Assembly: GCA_035566015.1 (NCBI GenBank) | Contig: DATMRS010000003.1 | Location: 1 to 64,000, forward strand | Direction of reading: 5' to 3' | Length of the DNA stretch: 64,000 nt | DNA from: DATMRS01 sp035566015 | Lineage (GTDB): Bacteria; Pseudomonadota; Alphaproteobacteria; Sphingomonadales; Sphingomonadaceae | Shown: positions 42,485-50,332 of the stretch, in pieces | How positions within the stretch are numbered: position 1 is the stretch's first letter | Layout: each line of letters begins with the position of its first letter | Notes under the pieces: generated by a model | Told to the model about the DNA's origin: nothing | What the model saw: the letters and a program-made list of their open reading frames with translations, nothing else | The model's database searches: none | Made by a program: the position numbers and the translations under genes

Positions 42485-43984
42485 ATGGCGGTGGATCGCA
42501 GAACGATGATCCTGGCGGCGGGCATGCTGCCGGCGATCGCGATCGGCCGGACGGCGCCCGCCGCCGCCGCCGATCCCGCGCCGCCGCCCACCACCGGCGT
42601 AACCGACGCGCTCGTCCGTTTCGCCGCCGGCCTGCGTTATGAAGACCTGCCGGCGGACGTGGTCCACGCCGCGAACCGGCTGCTGCTCGACACCGTCGGC
42701 TGCGCCTTTGCCGGCTGGGAAAGCCGCAAGGGGCGCCTTGCCGCCGGTCTGATGCAGCAATTGGGCGGCGAGCCGCGCGCACTCGTCATCGGCACGCGGC
42801 GGCGGCTCTCGCCCACCAATGCCGCCTTCGCCAATGCGGAACTGGTCAACGCGCTCGATTTCGACGCCATTCCGCATCTGCCGCCCGTGGTGGTGCCGCC
42901 CATCCTCGCCGTCGCCGATGCCGAGCATAAAAGCGGGCGCGATCTCATCCGGGCGGTGGTCATCGCCTATGAAATCGGCGCGCGGCTGAGCGCGGCCAGC
43001 AGCCAGATGGCGGCCTCGCTGCTCGAAACCAATCTCACGCCCGAGATATTCGGGATCAATGACGAGGCGATCATGGCCTCGGCCGCCGCGATCGCGGCGA
43101 TGAAGGGAATGGGCGCGGCCAGGATCGCCGACGCGATCGGCCTCGGCGGCTATTATTGCCCGCCGCAATCGAGCCATGACTGGGAGACAGGGTCGCCCAA
43201 GTCCAACGTCAAATATACGCCCGTCGGCTGGGTCGCGCAGGGCGCCGTGACCGCCGGCCTGCTCGCCGCGACCGGCTTTACCGCCAACCCGATCGTGCTC
43301 GACGGCGAAGCGGGCTTTCCCCGCTTCTACGGCTGGCCCAAATGGCGCGCCGAGCGCGCGAGCGCCGGGCTCGGCAGCGAATGGCGCATCCTCAATCCCG
43401 ATTTCAAGCCCTATGCCGCCTGCCGCTATATCCACAGCCGGATCGATTGCGTCGTCAACGCGGTGGCGAAAACCCCTGTCGATCCGGCGGCGATCCGCCG
43501 TATCGTCTCGCTCGGCCCGCCTTTCACCGCCAATCCCGATCAGCGGAACGTCAGGACGCAGGAGGATGCCCAGTTCAGCATCCCCTATATGCTGGCCATC
43601 GCCGCGCATGGCATTCCGCTCGACGCGCATTGCCAGCGGCCCGAGCGGCTCAACGATCCGGCCATTCGCCGCACCATGGCGAAGATCGAATGGGGCACGC
43701 ATCCGCGCACGCAGGAAACCAAGCGGGCCAATCGCGCCTCCTTCATCGCCAGCGTCGAGATCGTGATGGAAGACGGGACGCGGCATAGCGAGGAAGTACT
43801 GGTGCCGCGCGGCGCCGGGACGGACCCCGATACGCGGCTGAGCGATCGGGCGTTGCACGACAAGTTCATGGGCAATGCCGCTATCCGCCTGCCGAAAGAC
43901 GGCGCCGCGCGTCTTGCCGATCGGCTGTGGCACGTCGAATCGGTCGCCGATGTCGCGCAGTTGACGGCGCTGATGGAGGCATGA
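42485..43984 (+). CDS. MmgE/PrpD-family protein with signal sequence
   Basis: A 499-residue member of the MmgE/PrpD superfamily (2-methylcitrate dehydratase, iminosuccinate epimerase and cis-aconitate decarboxylase relatives). Conserved parts: VTDALVRFAAGLRYEDLPADVVHAANRLLLDTVGCAFAG, NALDFDAIPHLPPVVVPPILAVA, IAYEIGARLSAA, KYTPVGWVAQGAVTAGLLAA and FKPYAACRYIHSRIDCVVNAV. The N terminus MAVDRRTMILAAGMLPAIAIGRTAPAAAA looks like a Tat-type leader, unusual because this family is normally cytosolic. GGAGG precedes the ATG. It probably isomerises, hydrates or dehydrates a carboxylic intermediate; its membership in the TGCAC-N8-AAGC group ties it to the TonB and SnoaL genes. Confidence 0.87.
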   Translation: MAVDRRTMILAAGMLPAIAIGRTAPAAAADPAPPPTTGVTDALVRFAAGLRYEDLPADVVHAANRLLLDTVGCAFAGWESRKGRLAAGLMQQLGGEPRALVIGTRRRLSPTNAAFANAELVNALDFDAIPHLPPVVVPPILAVADAEHKSGRDLIRAVVIAYEIGARLSAASSQMAASLLETNLTPEIFGINDEAIMASAAAIAAMKGMGAARIADAIGLGGYYCPPQSSHDWETGSPKSNVKYTPVGWVAQGAVTAGLLAATGFTANPIVLDGEAGFPRFYGWPKWRAERASAGLGSEWRILNPDFKPYAACRYIHSRIDCVVNAVAKTPVDPAAIRRIVSLGPPFTANPDQRNVRTQEDAQFSIPYMLAIAAHGIPLDAHCQRPERLNDPAIRRTMAKIEWGTHPRTQETKRANRASFIASVEIVMEDGTRHSEEVLVPRGAGTDPDTRLSDRALHDKFMGNAAIRLPKDGAARLADRLWHVESVADVAQLTALMEA

Positions 43985-44011
43985 AGCGGGCCGGCCGCGC
44001 GCCTCATTCAG

Positions 44012-44050
44012 TGCACTGCCCAGCAAAGCGCCGTGCACCGGCGGGGAAGC
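44012..44050 (+). promoter_or_regulatory. Tandem TGCAC/AAGC sites upstream of the TonB receptor
   Basis: An exact TGCAC-N8-AAGC lies at 44034-44050, ending 82 bp before ATG 44133. A second copy with a nine-base spacer lies at 44012-44029. The two start 22 bp apart, about two helical turns, as is common for AraC-family activators binding twice. Confidence 0.65.
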
Positions 44051-44132
44051 AGCCCCCTCGATCGGGTGGTAGCCCATCTGCTCGATCATGGCAGACCGCC
44101 GACATGGCGGCGAACGAAAAAGGGGGCATGAC

Positions 44133-47066
44133 ATGATTCAGGGAAGGATCGAAAGCCGCACGAAGCGCCTGCTGCTCGTTTCGGCAAGCGTCGCGGGGCT
44201 CAGCACGATGGCGGCGGCGCCTGCCTTCGCACAGGCCGATGCCCCGGCGGTCCAGCAGGGGGAATCGCAGGCGGCGCCCGCAGCCTCGCTCGGGCTGGAC
44301 AGCGAAATCATCGTCACCGCATCGCGCGTCCAGCGTTCGGGTTTCACCGCGCCGACGCCCACCACCATCGTCGGTGCCGCCGCGCTTGAAAATCGCGGCG
44401 CGACCAACGTCGCCACGGTGCTGAACGAAATTCCCGCCTTCAAGGCATCGACCACGCCGGCGACCAACGGCGTGCGCGCGATCTTCCCCGGCTCTTATTA
44501 TGCCGATCTGCGCGGCCTCAGCTCGTCGCGCACGCTCGTGCTGGTGAACGGCAACCGCTTCGTCCCGCAGATCACGACCGGCCTTTCGGGCTATCAGGTC
44601 GATCTCAACCAGATTCCTTCGCTGATGCTTGAGCGCGCGGAGGTCGTCACCGGCGGCGCATCGGCCCAATGGGGTTCGGACGCGGTTGCCGGCGTCGTCA
44701 ACCTGATCCTCAAGAAGGATTTCGAAGGCATTCAGGCCGAAGCCCAGTACGGCCTCTCCGAACAGGGCGACAATCAGGAATATCGCTTCGGCATCCTCGG
44801 CGGCACGCGGTTGGGCGAGCGCGCGCATCTTGAGGTGGCGTTCGATTATGTGAACAACAAGGGCGTGGGCGACGTCTTCACCCGCGGCTGGGGGCGCAAG
44901 GGCTATGGCCTCGTGGCCAATCCCTGCGCGCTGAACGCCCCCGTCTCGGCCACTTGCCCCGATGGCGGCAACGGCCTCGCCCAGACGCTGATCCTGCCCG
45001 ACGTGCGCTATGCGACCACGACGACGGGCGGCATGATAAACAGCACGCGCGGGCCCGCCGCCGCGCTGCGCGGCATCACCTTCGGCCCCGGAGGCACGCT
45101 CGGTCAGTTCCAGTACGGCCAATATGTCGGCAGCCAGTTCATGCAGGGCGGCGGCAGCAACCAGGGCATCAACTTCAACACCGGCGTCAGCATGATCCCG
45201 CCGGCCAAGCGCTATATCGGCTATACCCGCCTCACCTACGATGTCGGCTCCGATTTCCAGATCTATGCCGAGGGCTCCTATGCCCGCACCGTCGCGCACA
45301 ATCAGACGCTGCCGGCGCGTAACGAGCAGAATACGCCAATCACGGTGAAGCTGGACAATCCTTATATTCCTGACGCGCTGATGACGATCATCGACAATTA
45401 CAATGCCGCGAATCCCGGCGCGCCGATCACCAGCTTCAACGTCGGCCGCAACTGGGTCGACTTCGGCTATCAACATTCGACCGTGCGTAATGAGACCTAT
45501 CGCGGCGTCGCCGGCTTCAACGGCAAGATCGGTGACTGGTCGATCGACGGCGCGCTGATCTACGGCCACAACAATTATGTCCAGCATCTTCAGCACGACC
45601 GGATTCACAAGAATTTCAATTATGCTGTCGATGTGACGACCGACGCCAACGGCGATCCCATCTGCCGCGCCGTGCTCGCGGGCGACCCCGCCGCCGCCGG
45701 GTGCCAGCCGCTCAACGTCTTCGGCGACGGATCGCCGTCGCAGGCGGCGATCGATTATGTCACCGGCACGCTCTTCTCGAAAACCGAATATGAGCAGACG
45801 GCCGCCAACCTGAATATCCAGGGCGAGCCGTTCAGCACCTGGGCGGGGCCCGTCTCGGTCGCGATCGGCGCGGAATATCGCCGTGAGAAGCAGGTGACGA
45901 CGGTCGATTCGATCGCCGAGGCGGCAGGCTATGAAAGCACCAACGCCCGCTCGCTGCGCGGCACGTTCAACGTCAAGGAAGCCTATTTCGAAACCGTCAT
46001 TCCGCTCCTCAAGGATTGGGTGCTGGCCCGCTCGCTCGATTTCCAGGGAGCTGTGCGCTACACCGATTATTCGACCAGCGGATCGGTGACGACATGGAAG
46101 GCGGGCGGCACCTGGACGCCGGTCCCCGGCCTCCTGCTGCGCGGCACCGTCTCGCGCGACATCCGCGCGCCCAATCTGTTCGAACTCAACACGCCGCCGG
46201 TGTCGACCATTCTCAACCGCGTCTTCACCCAGTCGGTGCTCGGCGGGCCGACCGGCCAGGTCGCCACGCAGAACCTTGTCGGCGGCAACAAGGACCTGAA
46301 GCCGGAAAAGGCCGATACCCAGACGTTCGGCTTCTCCTACACCCCGCCCTTCGTGCCGGGGCTGCAATTCTCGGTCGATTATTACAAGATCACGGTGAAG
46401 GGTGCGATCGCCTCGCTCGATCCGAACGTCATCATCAATTACTGCACCGGCGCGACGCCGACGTCGCCGGCGGAGCGGGATTATTATTGCAGCTTCATCA
46501 GCCTCTATGACGGCACGGCGGCCGCCTATACGATCGATACGCCCTTCCTGAATCTCAACAAGACGCAGCGTTCGGGCTTCGATTTCGCGGCCTCCTATCG
46601 GCTGCCGCTGTCCCGGATCAGCACGCTCCCGGGCAGCGTCACCTTCCAGTTCGCGGGCAATTACATCAAGCATTATCGCGACAACATCAACGATGCCGGA
46701 TGGGTCGAGCGGGCGGGCGAAACCTCCGCGTCGGGCACGCCGCATTTCCTGACGACCAGCAGCATCACCTATGACGACAAGCTGCTGACGCTCGCCCTCC
46801 AAATGCGGACGGTCGAGCATGGGAAGTACAATAATCTCTATACCGAGGGCGTGCAGATCAATGACAACCGCGTGCCCGGCCGGACTTATTTCAACCTGTC
46901 GGCGACCGTGCGGCCGACCGAACATTTCGAGCTGTTCGGCGTCGTCAACAATCTGACGGATGTCGATCCGCCGCTGACGCCGCAGAATTTCGGTTTCCCT
47001 TACGTGAACACCTTCTTCGATCCGATCGGCCGCAGCTTCCGTATCGGCGTTCGCTACAGGATGTAA
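44133..47066 (+). CDS. TonB-dependent receptor
   Basis: A 977-residue outer-membrane receptor: signal (RLLLVSASVAGLSTMAAAPAFA), TonB-box-like DSEIIVTASRV, plug about residues 55-190 with NVATVLNEIPAFKA, YYADLRGLSSSRTLVLVNGNRFVPQ and LERAEVVTGGASAQWGSDAVAGVVNLI, then a barrel. The final residues are IGVRYRM, with a terminal Met where an aromatic residue is usual. ATG 44133 follows AGGGGG; an upstream ATG lacks conserved sequence. It opens an operon with a small exported protein, a carotenoid oxygenase and two DUF3237 genes, so the imported compound is likely the substrate of these enzymes. The long reverse-strand frame over this gene is a shadow. Confidence 0.92.
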   Translation: MIQGRIESRTKRLLLVSASVAGLSTMAAAPAFAQADAPAVQQGESQAAPAASLGLDSEIIVTASRVQRSGFTAPTPTTIVGAAALENRGATNVATVLNEIPAFKASTTPATNGVRAIFPGSYYADLRGLSSSRTLVLVNGNRFVPQITTGLSGYQVDLNQIPSLMLERAEVVTGGASAQWGSDAVAGVVNLILKKDFEGIQAEAQYGLSEQGDNQEYRFGILGGTRLGERAHLEVAFDYVNNKGVGDVFTRGWGRKGYGLVANPCALNAPVSATCPDGGNGLAQTLILPDVRYATTTTGGMINSTRGPAAALRGITFGPGGTLGQFQYGQYVGSQFMQGGGSNQGINFNTGVSMIPPAKRYIGYTRLTYDVGSDFQIYAEGSYARTVAHNQTLPARNEQNTPITVKLDNPYIPDALMTIIDNYNAANPGAPITSFNVGRNWVDFGYQHSTVRNETYRGVAGFNGKIGDWSIDGALIYGHNNYVQHLQHDRIHKNFNYAVDVTTDANGDPICRAVLAGDPAAAGCQPLNVFGDGSPSQAAIDYVTGTLFSKTEYEQTAANLNIQGEPFSTWAGPVSVAIGAEYRREKQVTTVDSIAEAAGYESTNARSLRGTFNVKEAYFETVIPLLKDWVLARSLDFQGAVRYTDYSTSGSVTTWKAGGTWTPVPGLLLRGTVSRDIRAPNLFELNTPPVSTILNRVFTQSVLGGPTGQVATQNLVGGNKDLKPEKADTQTFGFSYTPPFVPGLQFSVDYYKITVKGAIASLDPNVIINYCTGATPTSPAERDYYCSFISLYDGTAAAYTIDTPFLNLNKTQRSGFDFAASYRLPLSRISTLPGSVTFQFAGNYIKHYRDNINDAGWVERAGETSASGTPHFLTTSSITYDDKLLTLALQMRTVEHGKYNNLYTEGVQINDNRVPGRTYFNLSATVRPTEHFELFGVVNNLTDVDPPLTPQNFGFPYVNTFFDPIGRSFRIGVRYRM

Positions 47067-47109
47067 TATGGCGCGGATGCCGCATCGCCAGCCACAGCCG
47101 AGGGGCGTG

Positions 47110-47406
47110 ATGACGAAGAGAGACGGAAGGGATTCGGCCGGGCCAGGCCAGCCGACGCGCCGCGTGGTGCTGGGTGCCGCGCTGCTCGTGGCAGGTCTGT
47201 CGGGGGCGACGGGAATGCCGCTCAGGGCCGCCATCCGCGCGGGGCCGGGCCGCCGGGTGGAAGCCGCGCCGGTGGTGGCGTTCCATGCCGATCGACTTTA
47301 TCTCGACCATAGCGGGACGGCCGAACCCTTCCGCCCGCCGAGCGGCCTCAGGACGCTGGACGGCTTTGACGAAGAAACGCTCGCACGACTTGCGTATAGC
47401 TGGTGA
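47110..47406 (+). CDS. Small exported protein of unknown function
   Basis: A 98-residue protein if translation starts at ATG 47110 (GAGGGG upstream); an ATG at 47068, two bases after the TonB stop, would add 14 residues but has a poor ribosome site. A twin-arginine-like leader QPTRRVVLGAALLVAGLSGATG precedes a short mature part of about 60 residues ending GFDEETLARLAYSW. No domain recognised. It lies between the TonB receptor and carotenoid oxygenase genes in the same operon, so it may be a small accessory subunit of an exported enzyme. Confidence 0.6.
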   Translation: MTKRDGRDSAGPGQPTRRVVLGAALLVAGLSGATGMPLRAAIRAGPGRRVEAAPVVAFHADRLYLDHSGTAEPFRPPSGLRTLDGFDEETLARLAYSW

Positions 47407-47442
47407 GCCCGAGGCGGCTCACCCCCAGATCGGGGACAGGTA

Positions 47443-48921
47443 ATGGTTGATTTCACGGGCCAGCCGACGATGAAGGGCTTCTTCTCGCCGCAGCGATACG
47501 ATGCCGACATCCTCGATTGCGAGGTGATCGGCACCTTGCCGTCGGACCTCAAGGGCGCGTTCGTGCGCCTCGGCGGCGAATGGTATTACCCGCCCAAATT
47601 CGCCGACGACGCCGTGCTCAACACCGACGGCTATGTCAGCATGTTCCGCTTCGACGGGCGCCGCGTCTCCTATCGCGGCCGCTTCGTGCGGACCGAGCGT
47701 TTCAGGAACAATCTCGCCGCCGGGCGCCAGCTCTACGGCTATTATCGCAACGCCTATACCGACGATCCCAGCATTCGCGATATCGCGCATCCGGCGCGGC
47801 GCACCGTGTCCAATACGACGCCGCTCGCTTTTGCGGGCAAGCTCCTCACCTTGAAGGAAGACGGGCTACCCTATGAAATCGATCCGCTGACGCTCGATAC
47901 GCTCGGCCAGTGGGATTATCACGGCAAGTATAAGAGCCAGACGCACACCGCGCACACCAAGATCGATCCCGTCTCGGGCGAGATGATTACTTACGGCTAT
48001 GAAGCGACTGGCGCGGCCACCAGGGACGTGTTCGTCTATACCGTCGCGCCCAACGGCCATATCACGCACGAGGCGCGCTTCCAGGTGCCTTATGTCAGCA
48101 TCATGCACGACATCGCGCTGACGCAGAAGCACATCATCTTTCCCTTCGGCTGCTATTTCACGAGCCAGGAGATATTGCAGGCCGGCAAGATCCACTGGTG
48201 GTGGGACAAGACGAAGCCGACCTATATCGGCATCCTGCCGCGCGACGGCAGCGGCAAGGAGATACGCTGGTTCTCCGGCCCCGAACGGTGCATGATGCAC
48301 ACGATCAACGCCCGCACCGAGGGCGACAAGGTGATCCTCGAAGCGCCCTTCTGGGACAGCAATTTCTTCCCCTTCTTCCCCAATATCGACGGCACGCCAT
48401 GGGATCGGGAGAAGGCGAAGGCCTATATCCGCCGCTACGTCTTCGATCTCAATTCGAAGGACGATCGCTGGCATGAAGAGACGCTGTTCGAAACGCCGGT
48501 GGTCGATCTCGCCCGCGTCGATCCGCGCTATCTCACCCTCGACCAGCGCTACGTCTATACCGGCTTCACCGATCAGAACATGCCGTTCGATACGAAGCGC
48601 GCGGGCAATATGCGCGGGCGCGTGACGAACAGCTATGGCCGCTTCGATCTCAAGACGGGCAAGACCGACGCCTATTTCGCCGGCGACGTCCACTCGCTCC
48701 AGGAATGCTGCTTCGTGCCCCGGCCGGGCAGCACCGCGGAGGGCGACGGCTATCTGATCGGCGTCGCCTCCAACTATGCCGAGATGCGATCGGAACTGAT
48801 CATCGCCGACGCGCAGCGGCTGGCCGAGGGCGATATCGCCCGCGTCGTCCTGCCGTTCCGCGCGGGGCCGCAGGTCCATGGCATCTGGGTGCCGGAGGGC
48901 CAGATTCCGCTTCCGGCCTGA
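47443..48921 (+). CDS. Carotenoid/stilbene cleavage dioxygenase family protein
   Basis: A 492-residue member of the carotenoid oxygenase (lignostilbene dioxygenase) family. The four Fe(II)-ligand His are visible as His171 (AHTKIDP), His222 (MHDIAL), His286 (MMHTINA) and His479 (QVHGIWV). LKGAFVRLGGEWYYPP near the start replaces the common GRY-R-GPNP strand. No signal peptide is present, so it acts in the cytosol on an imported substrate. The neighbours TonB receptor and DUF3237 proteins suggest cleavage of an alkene bond in a plant phenolic, stilbenoid or terpenoid. It is only distantly similar to the enzyme at 7557. Confidence 0.92.
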   Translation: MVDFTGQPTMKGFFSPQRYDADILDCEVIGTLPSDLKGAFVRLGGEWYYPPKFADDAVLNTDGYVSMFRFDGRRVSYRGRFVRTERFRNNLAAGRQLYGYYRNAYTDDPSIRDIAHPARRTVSNTTPLAFAGKLLTLKEDGLPYEIDPLTLDTLGQWDYHGKYKSQTHTAHTKIDPVSGEMITYGYEATGAATRDVFVYTVAPNGHITHEARFQVPYVSIMHDIALTQKHIIFPFGCYFTSQEILQAGKIHWWWDKTKPTYIGILPRDGSGKEIRWFSGPERCMMHTINARTEGDKVILEAPFWDSNFFPFFPNIDGTPWDREKAKAYIRRYVFDLNSKDDRWHEETLFETPVVDLARVDPRYLTLDQRYVYTGFTDQNMPFDTKRAGNMRGRVTNSYGRFDLKTGKTDAYFAGDVHSLQECCFVPRPGSTAEGDGYLIGVASNYAEMRSELIIADAQRLAEGDIARVVLPFRAGPQVHGIWVPEGQIPLPA

Positions 48922-48956
48922 GCGGCGGGCAGAGAGCGAGGGAGAGGGGAAAGCGC

Positions 48957-49580
48957 ATGCCTGACATGATCGATCGTCGCGGATTGATCGCCGCGAGCAT
49001 TGCCGCCGGCGGACTGTTGTCGGCGGGCAGCGCCGGCGCGGCGGAGCCGTCGCCCGCCGATCCGAAGCTCGGCCCGCCGCCGCCCGGCATCCCCAGGATC
49101 GAGCTGCGCTGGGCCTTCTGCGTCAGCATCTTCTTCAAGGAACGCATCCGCATCCGGTCGGATAGCGGGCGCGTATTCGTGCCCGCCGTCGGCGGTGAGG
49201 TGTGGGGGCCGCGGCTCCAGGGGCGCGTCGTCCCTTATGGCGGGGCGGACTATGCCGGCGCGCACGGGCTCGACGCCACTTATGCGCTTCAGGCCGACGA
49301 CGGCGCGCTGATCCTGATCGAAAATCACGGCTATATGAAGCGGCTCGACGGCAAGAAGATGCCGCGCGTGCCCGCCCCGCCGCGTCGGCCGGGCGAGGTG
49401 CCCGATCAGACGTTCGACGCGCCGCCCGATTCCGTTGTCCCCTTGCGCATGCGGCTGATGCCGGTGTTCGACGCGCCCGAGGGGCCGCACGCCTGGATGA
49501 GCCGGACGGTCTTCGTCGGCCATGGTGGTCGTTATCAGAATCCGGATCATACGATCTTCACCTATTATGAGGTGCTGTGA
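48957..49580 (+). CDS. DUF3237 protein with Tat-like leader
   Basis: A 207-residue protein. Leader MIDRRGLIAASIAAGGLLSAGSAGAAEP is Tat/Sec-like. The mature part is a DUF3237 (UPF0311) domain: LRWAFCVSIFFKERIRIRSDSGRVFVPAVGGEVWGPRLQGRVVPYGGADY and the closing GRYQNPDHTIFTYYEVL. The domain is a small beta barrel found in plant-polyphenol and aromatic catabolic clusters of bacteria; its reaction is not established here. The stop overlaps the start of a second DUF3237 gene (TGATG), so the two proteins are made together, one exported and one not. Confidence 0.85.
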   Translation: MPDMIDRRGLIAASIAAGGLLSAGSAGAAEPSPADPKLGPPPPGIPRIELRWAFCVSIFFKERIRIRSDSGRVFVPAVGGEVWGPRLQGRVVPYGGADYAGAHGLDATYALQADDGALILIENHGYMKRLDGKKMPRVPAPPRRPGEVPDQTFDAPPDSVVPLRMRLMPVFDAPEGPHAWMSRTVFVGHGGRYQNPDHTIFTYYEVL

Positions 49581-50041
49581 TGCGCGAGTTCACGCCCCCG
49601 CCCGTCACCACGAAGGACAAGGTCGGGCAGGTGACGCTCGCTTACGCCTTCCAGCTCAAGGCCACCTTCGATCCGAAAAAGGTCGAGAAGACGCCGCGCG
49701 GCGAGCGCGTCTTTCAGGGCATTACCGGCGGCACGATCAGCGGCCCCGGCCTCACAGGCGCCGTCTATCCCGATAGCGGCGGCGATCATGGCCTGATCCG
49801 CGAGAGCGATAAGGTCGAGGATCTCTACGCCCGCTTCATGGTGCGCGCGGCGAATGGCGAATGGCTCTATTTCAGCCATGTCGGCTATCGCCGGCCCGAC
49901 GGCTATTTCCGCATCCAGGCCTATTTCGACGCCGATGCCGGCGGCCCCTATGCATGGCTCAACGACGCGGCGATCATCGGCACCGCCGAAGCCGACGACG
50001 ATCGCAACGAAGTGACCTTCACTTATTATCTGGCACTCTAA
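49580..50041 (+). CDS. DUF3237 protein, cytosolic partner
   Basis: A 153-residue DUF3237 domain without a leader: VTLAYAFQLKATFDPK, GGTISGPGLTGAVYPDSGGDHG, YARFMVRAANGEWLYFSHVGYRRPDGYFRIQAYFDAD, ending NEVTFTYYLAL. The layout matches the domain of the preceding exported protein, which it follows with a TGATG overlap. The pair could be two compartments' versions of the same step or a heteromer if the first is not cleaved. The function is unknown. Confidence 0.85.
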   Translation: MREFTPPPVTTKDKVGQVTLAYAFQLKATFDPKKVEKTPRGERVFQGITGGTISGPGLTGAVYPDSGGDHGLIRESDKVEDLYARFMVRAANGEWLYFSHVGYRRPDGYFRIQAYFDADAGGPYAWLNDAAIIGTAEADDDRNEVTFTYYLAL

Positions 50042-50069
50042 CGGACGCTCCGCCGCCCCGCTGCAAACC

Positions 50070-50095
50070 GTCATTCCCGCGAAAGCGGGAGTGAC
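50070..50095. repeat. Single REP-like palindrome
   Basis: GTCATTCCCGC (50070-50080), GAAA, GCGGGAGTGAC (50085-50095). It is the shortest version of the repeat family in this window, 29 bp after the DUF3237 stop. Confidence 0.7.
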
Positions 50096-50160
50096 GCAAG
50101 GGAGGCCAGCCGCCGCATACCTCCACGCGAGGAAATCCGTCCCCCTCCCCAAACCTCACC

Positions 50161-50251
50161 GTCATTCCCGCGAAGGCGGGAATCCATAGACGCCGCGCGC
50201 GCCGCTCTTCGCGAGGCAGTGCGTATGGATTCCCGCCTGCGCGGGAATGAC
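50161..50251. repeat. Paired REP-like repeat (long inverted pair)
   Basis: Starts GTCATTCCCGCGAAGGCGGG and ends CCCGCCTGCGCGGGAATGAC. The two outer ends, including AATCCATA and TATGGATT, are inverted relative to each other, giving a 91-bp element that can fold as a whole. The same type recurs at 55905-55996 and 56516-56607. Confidence 0.8.
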
Positions 50252-50332
50252 AAACGAGAAACTGGCAGTGCGGCAACCACCTCCGGCGAACCCCGTCCAT
50301 CATCCCTTAGTCGTGCCGGAATCCCACGCTGC

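Noticed and set aside
47068..47109. Start of the small exported protein at ATG 47068
   Set aside because: The ribosome site is poor and the extra residues are basic and unconserved in character; ATG 47110 with GAGGGG is preferred, though not certain.
44004..47234. A 1076-codon open frame on the minus strand opposite the TonB receptor gene
   Set aside because: It mirrors the receptor gene's codon pattern, has Asp/Arg/Ile-rich low-information composition and no recognisable domain. The plus-strand receptor is unambiguous.
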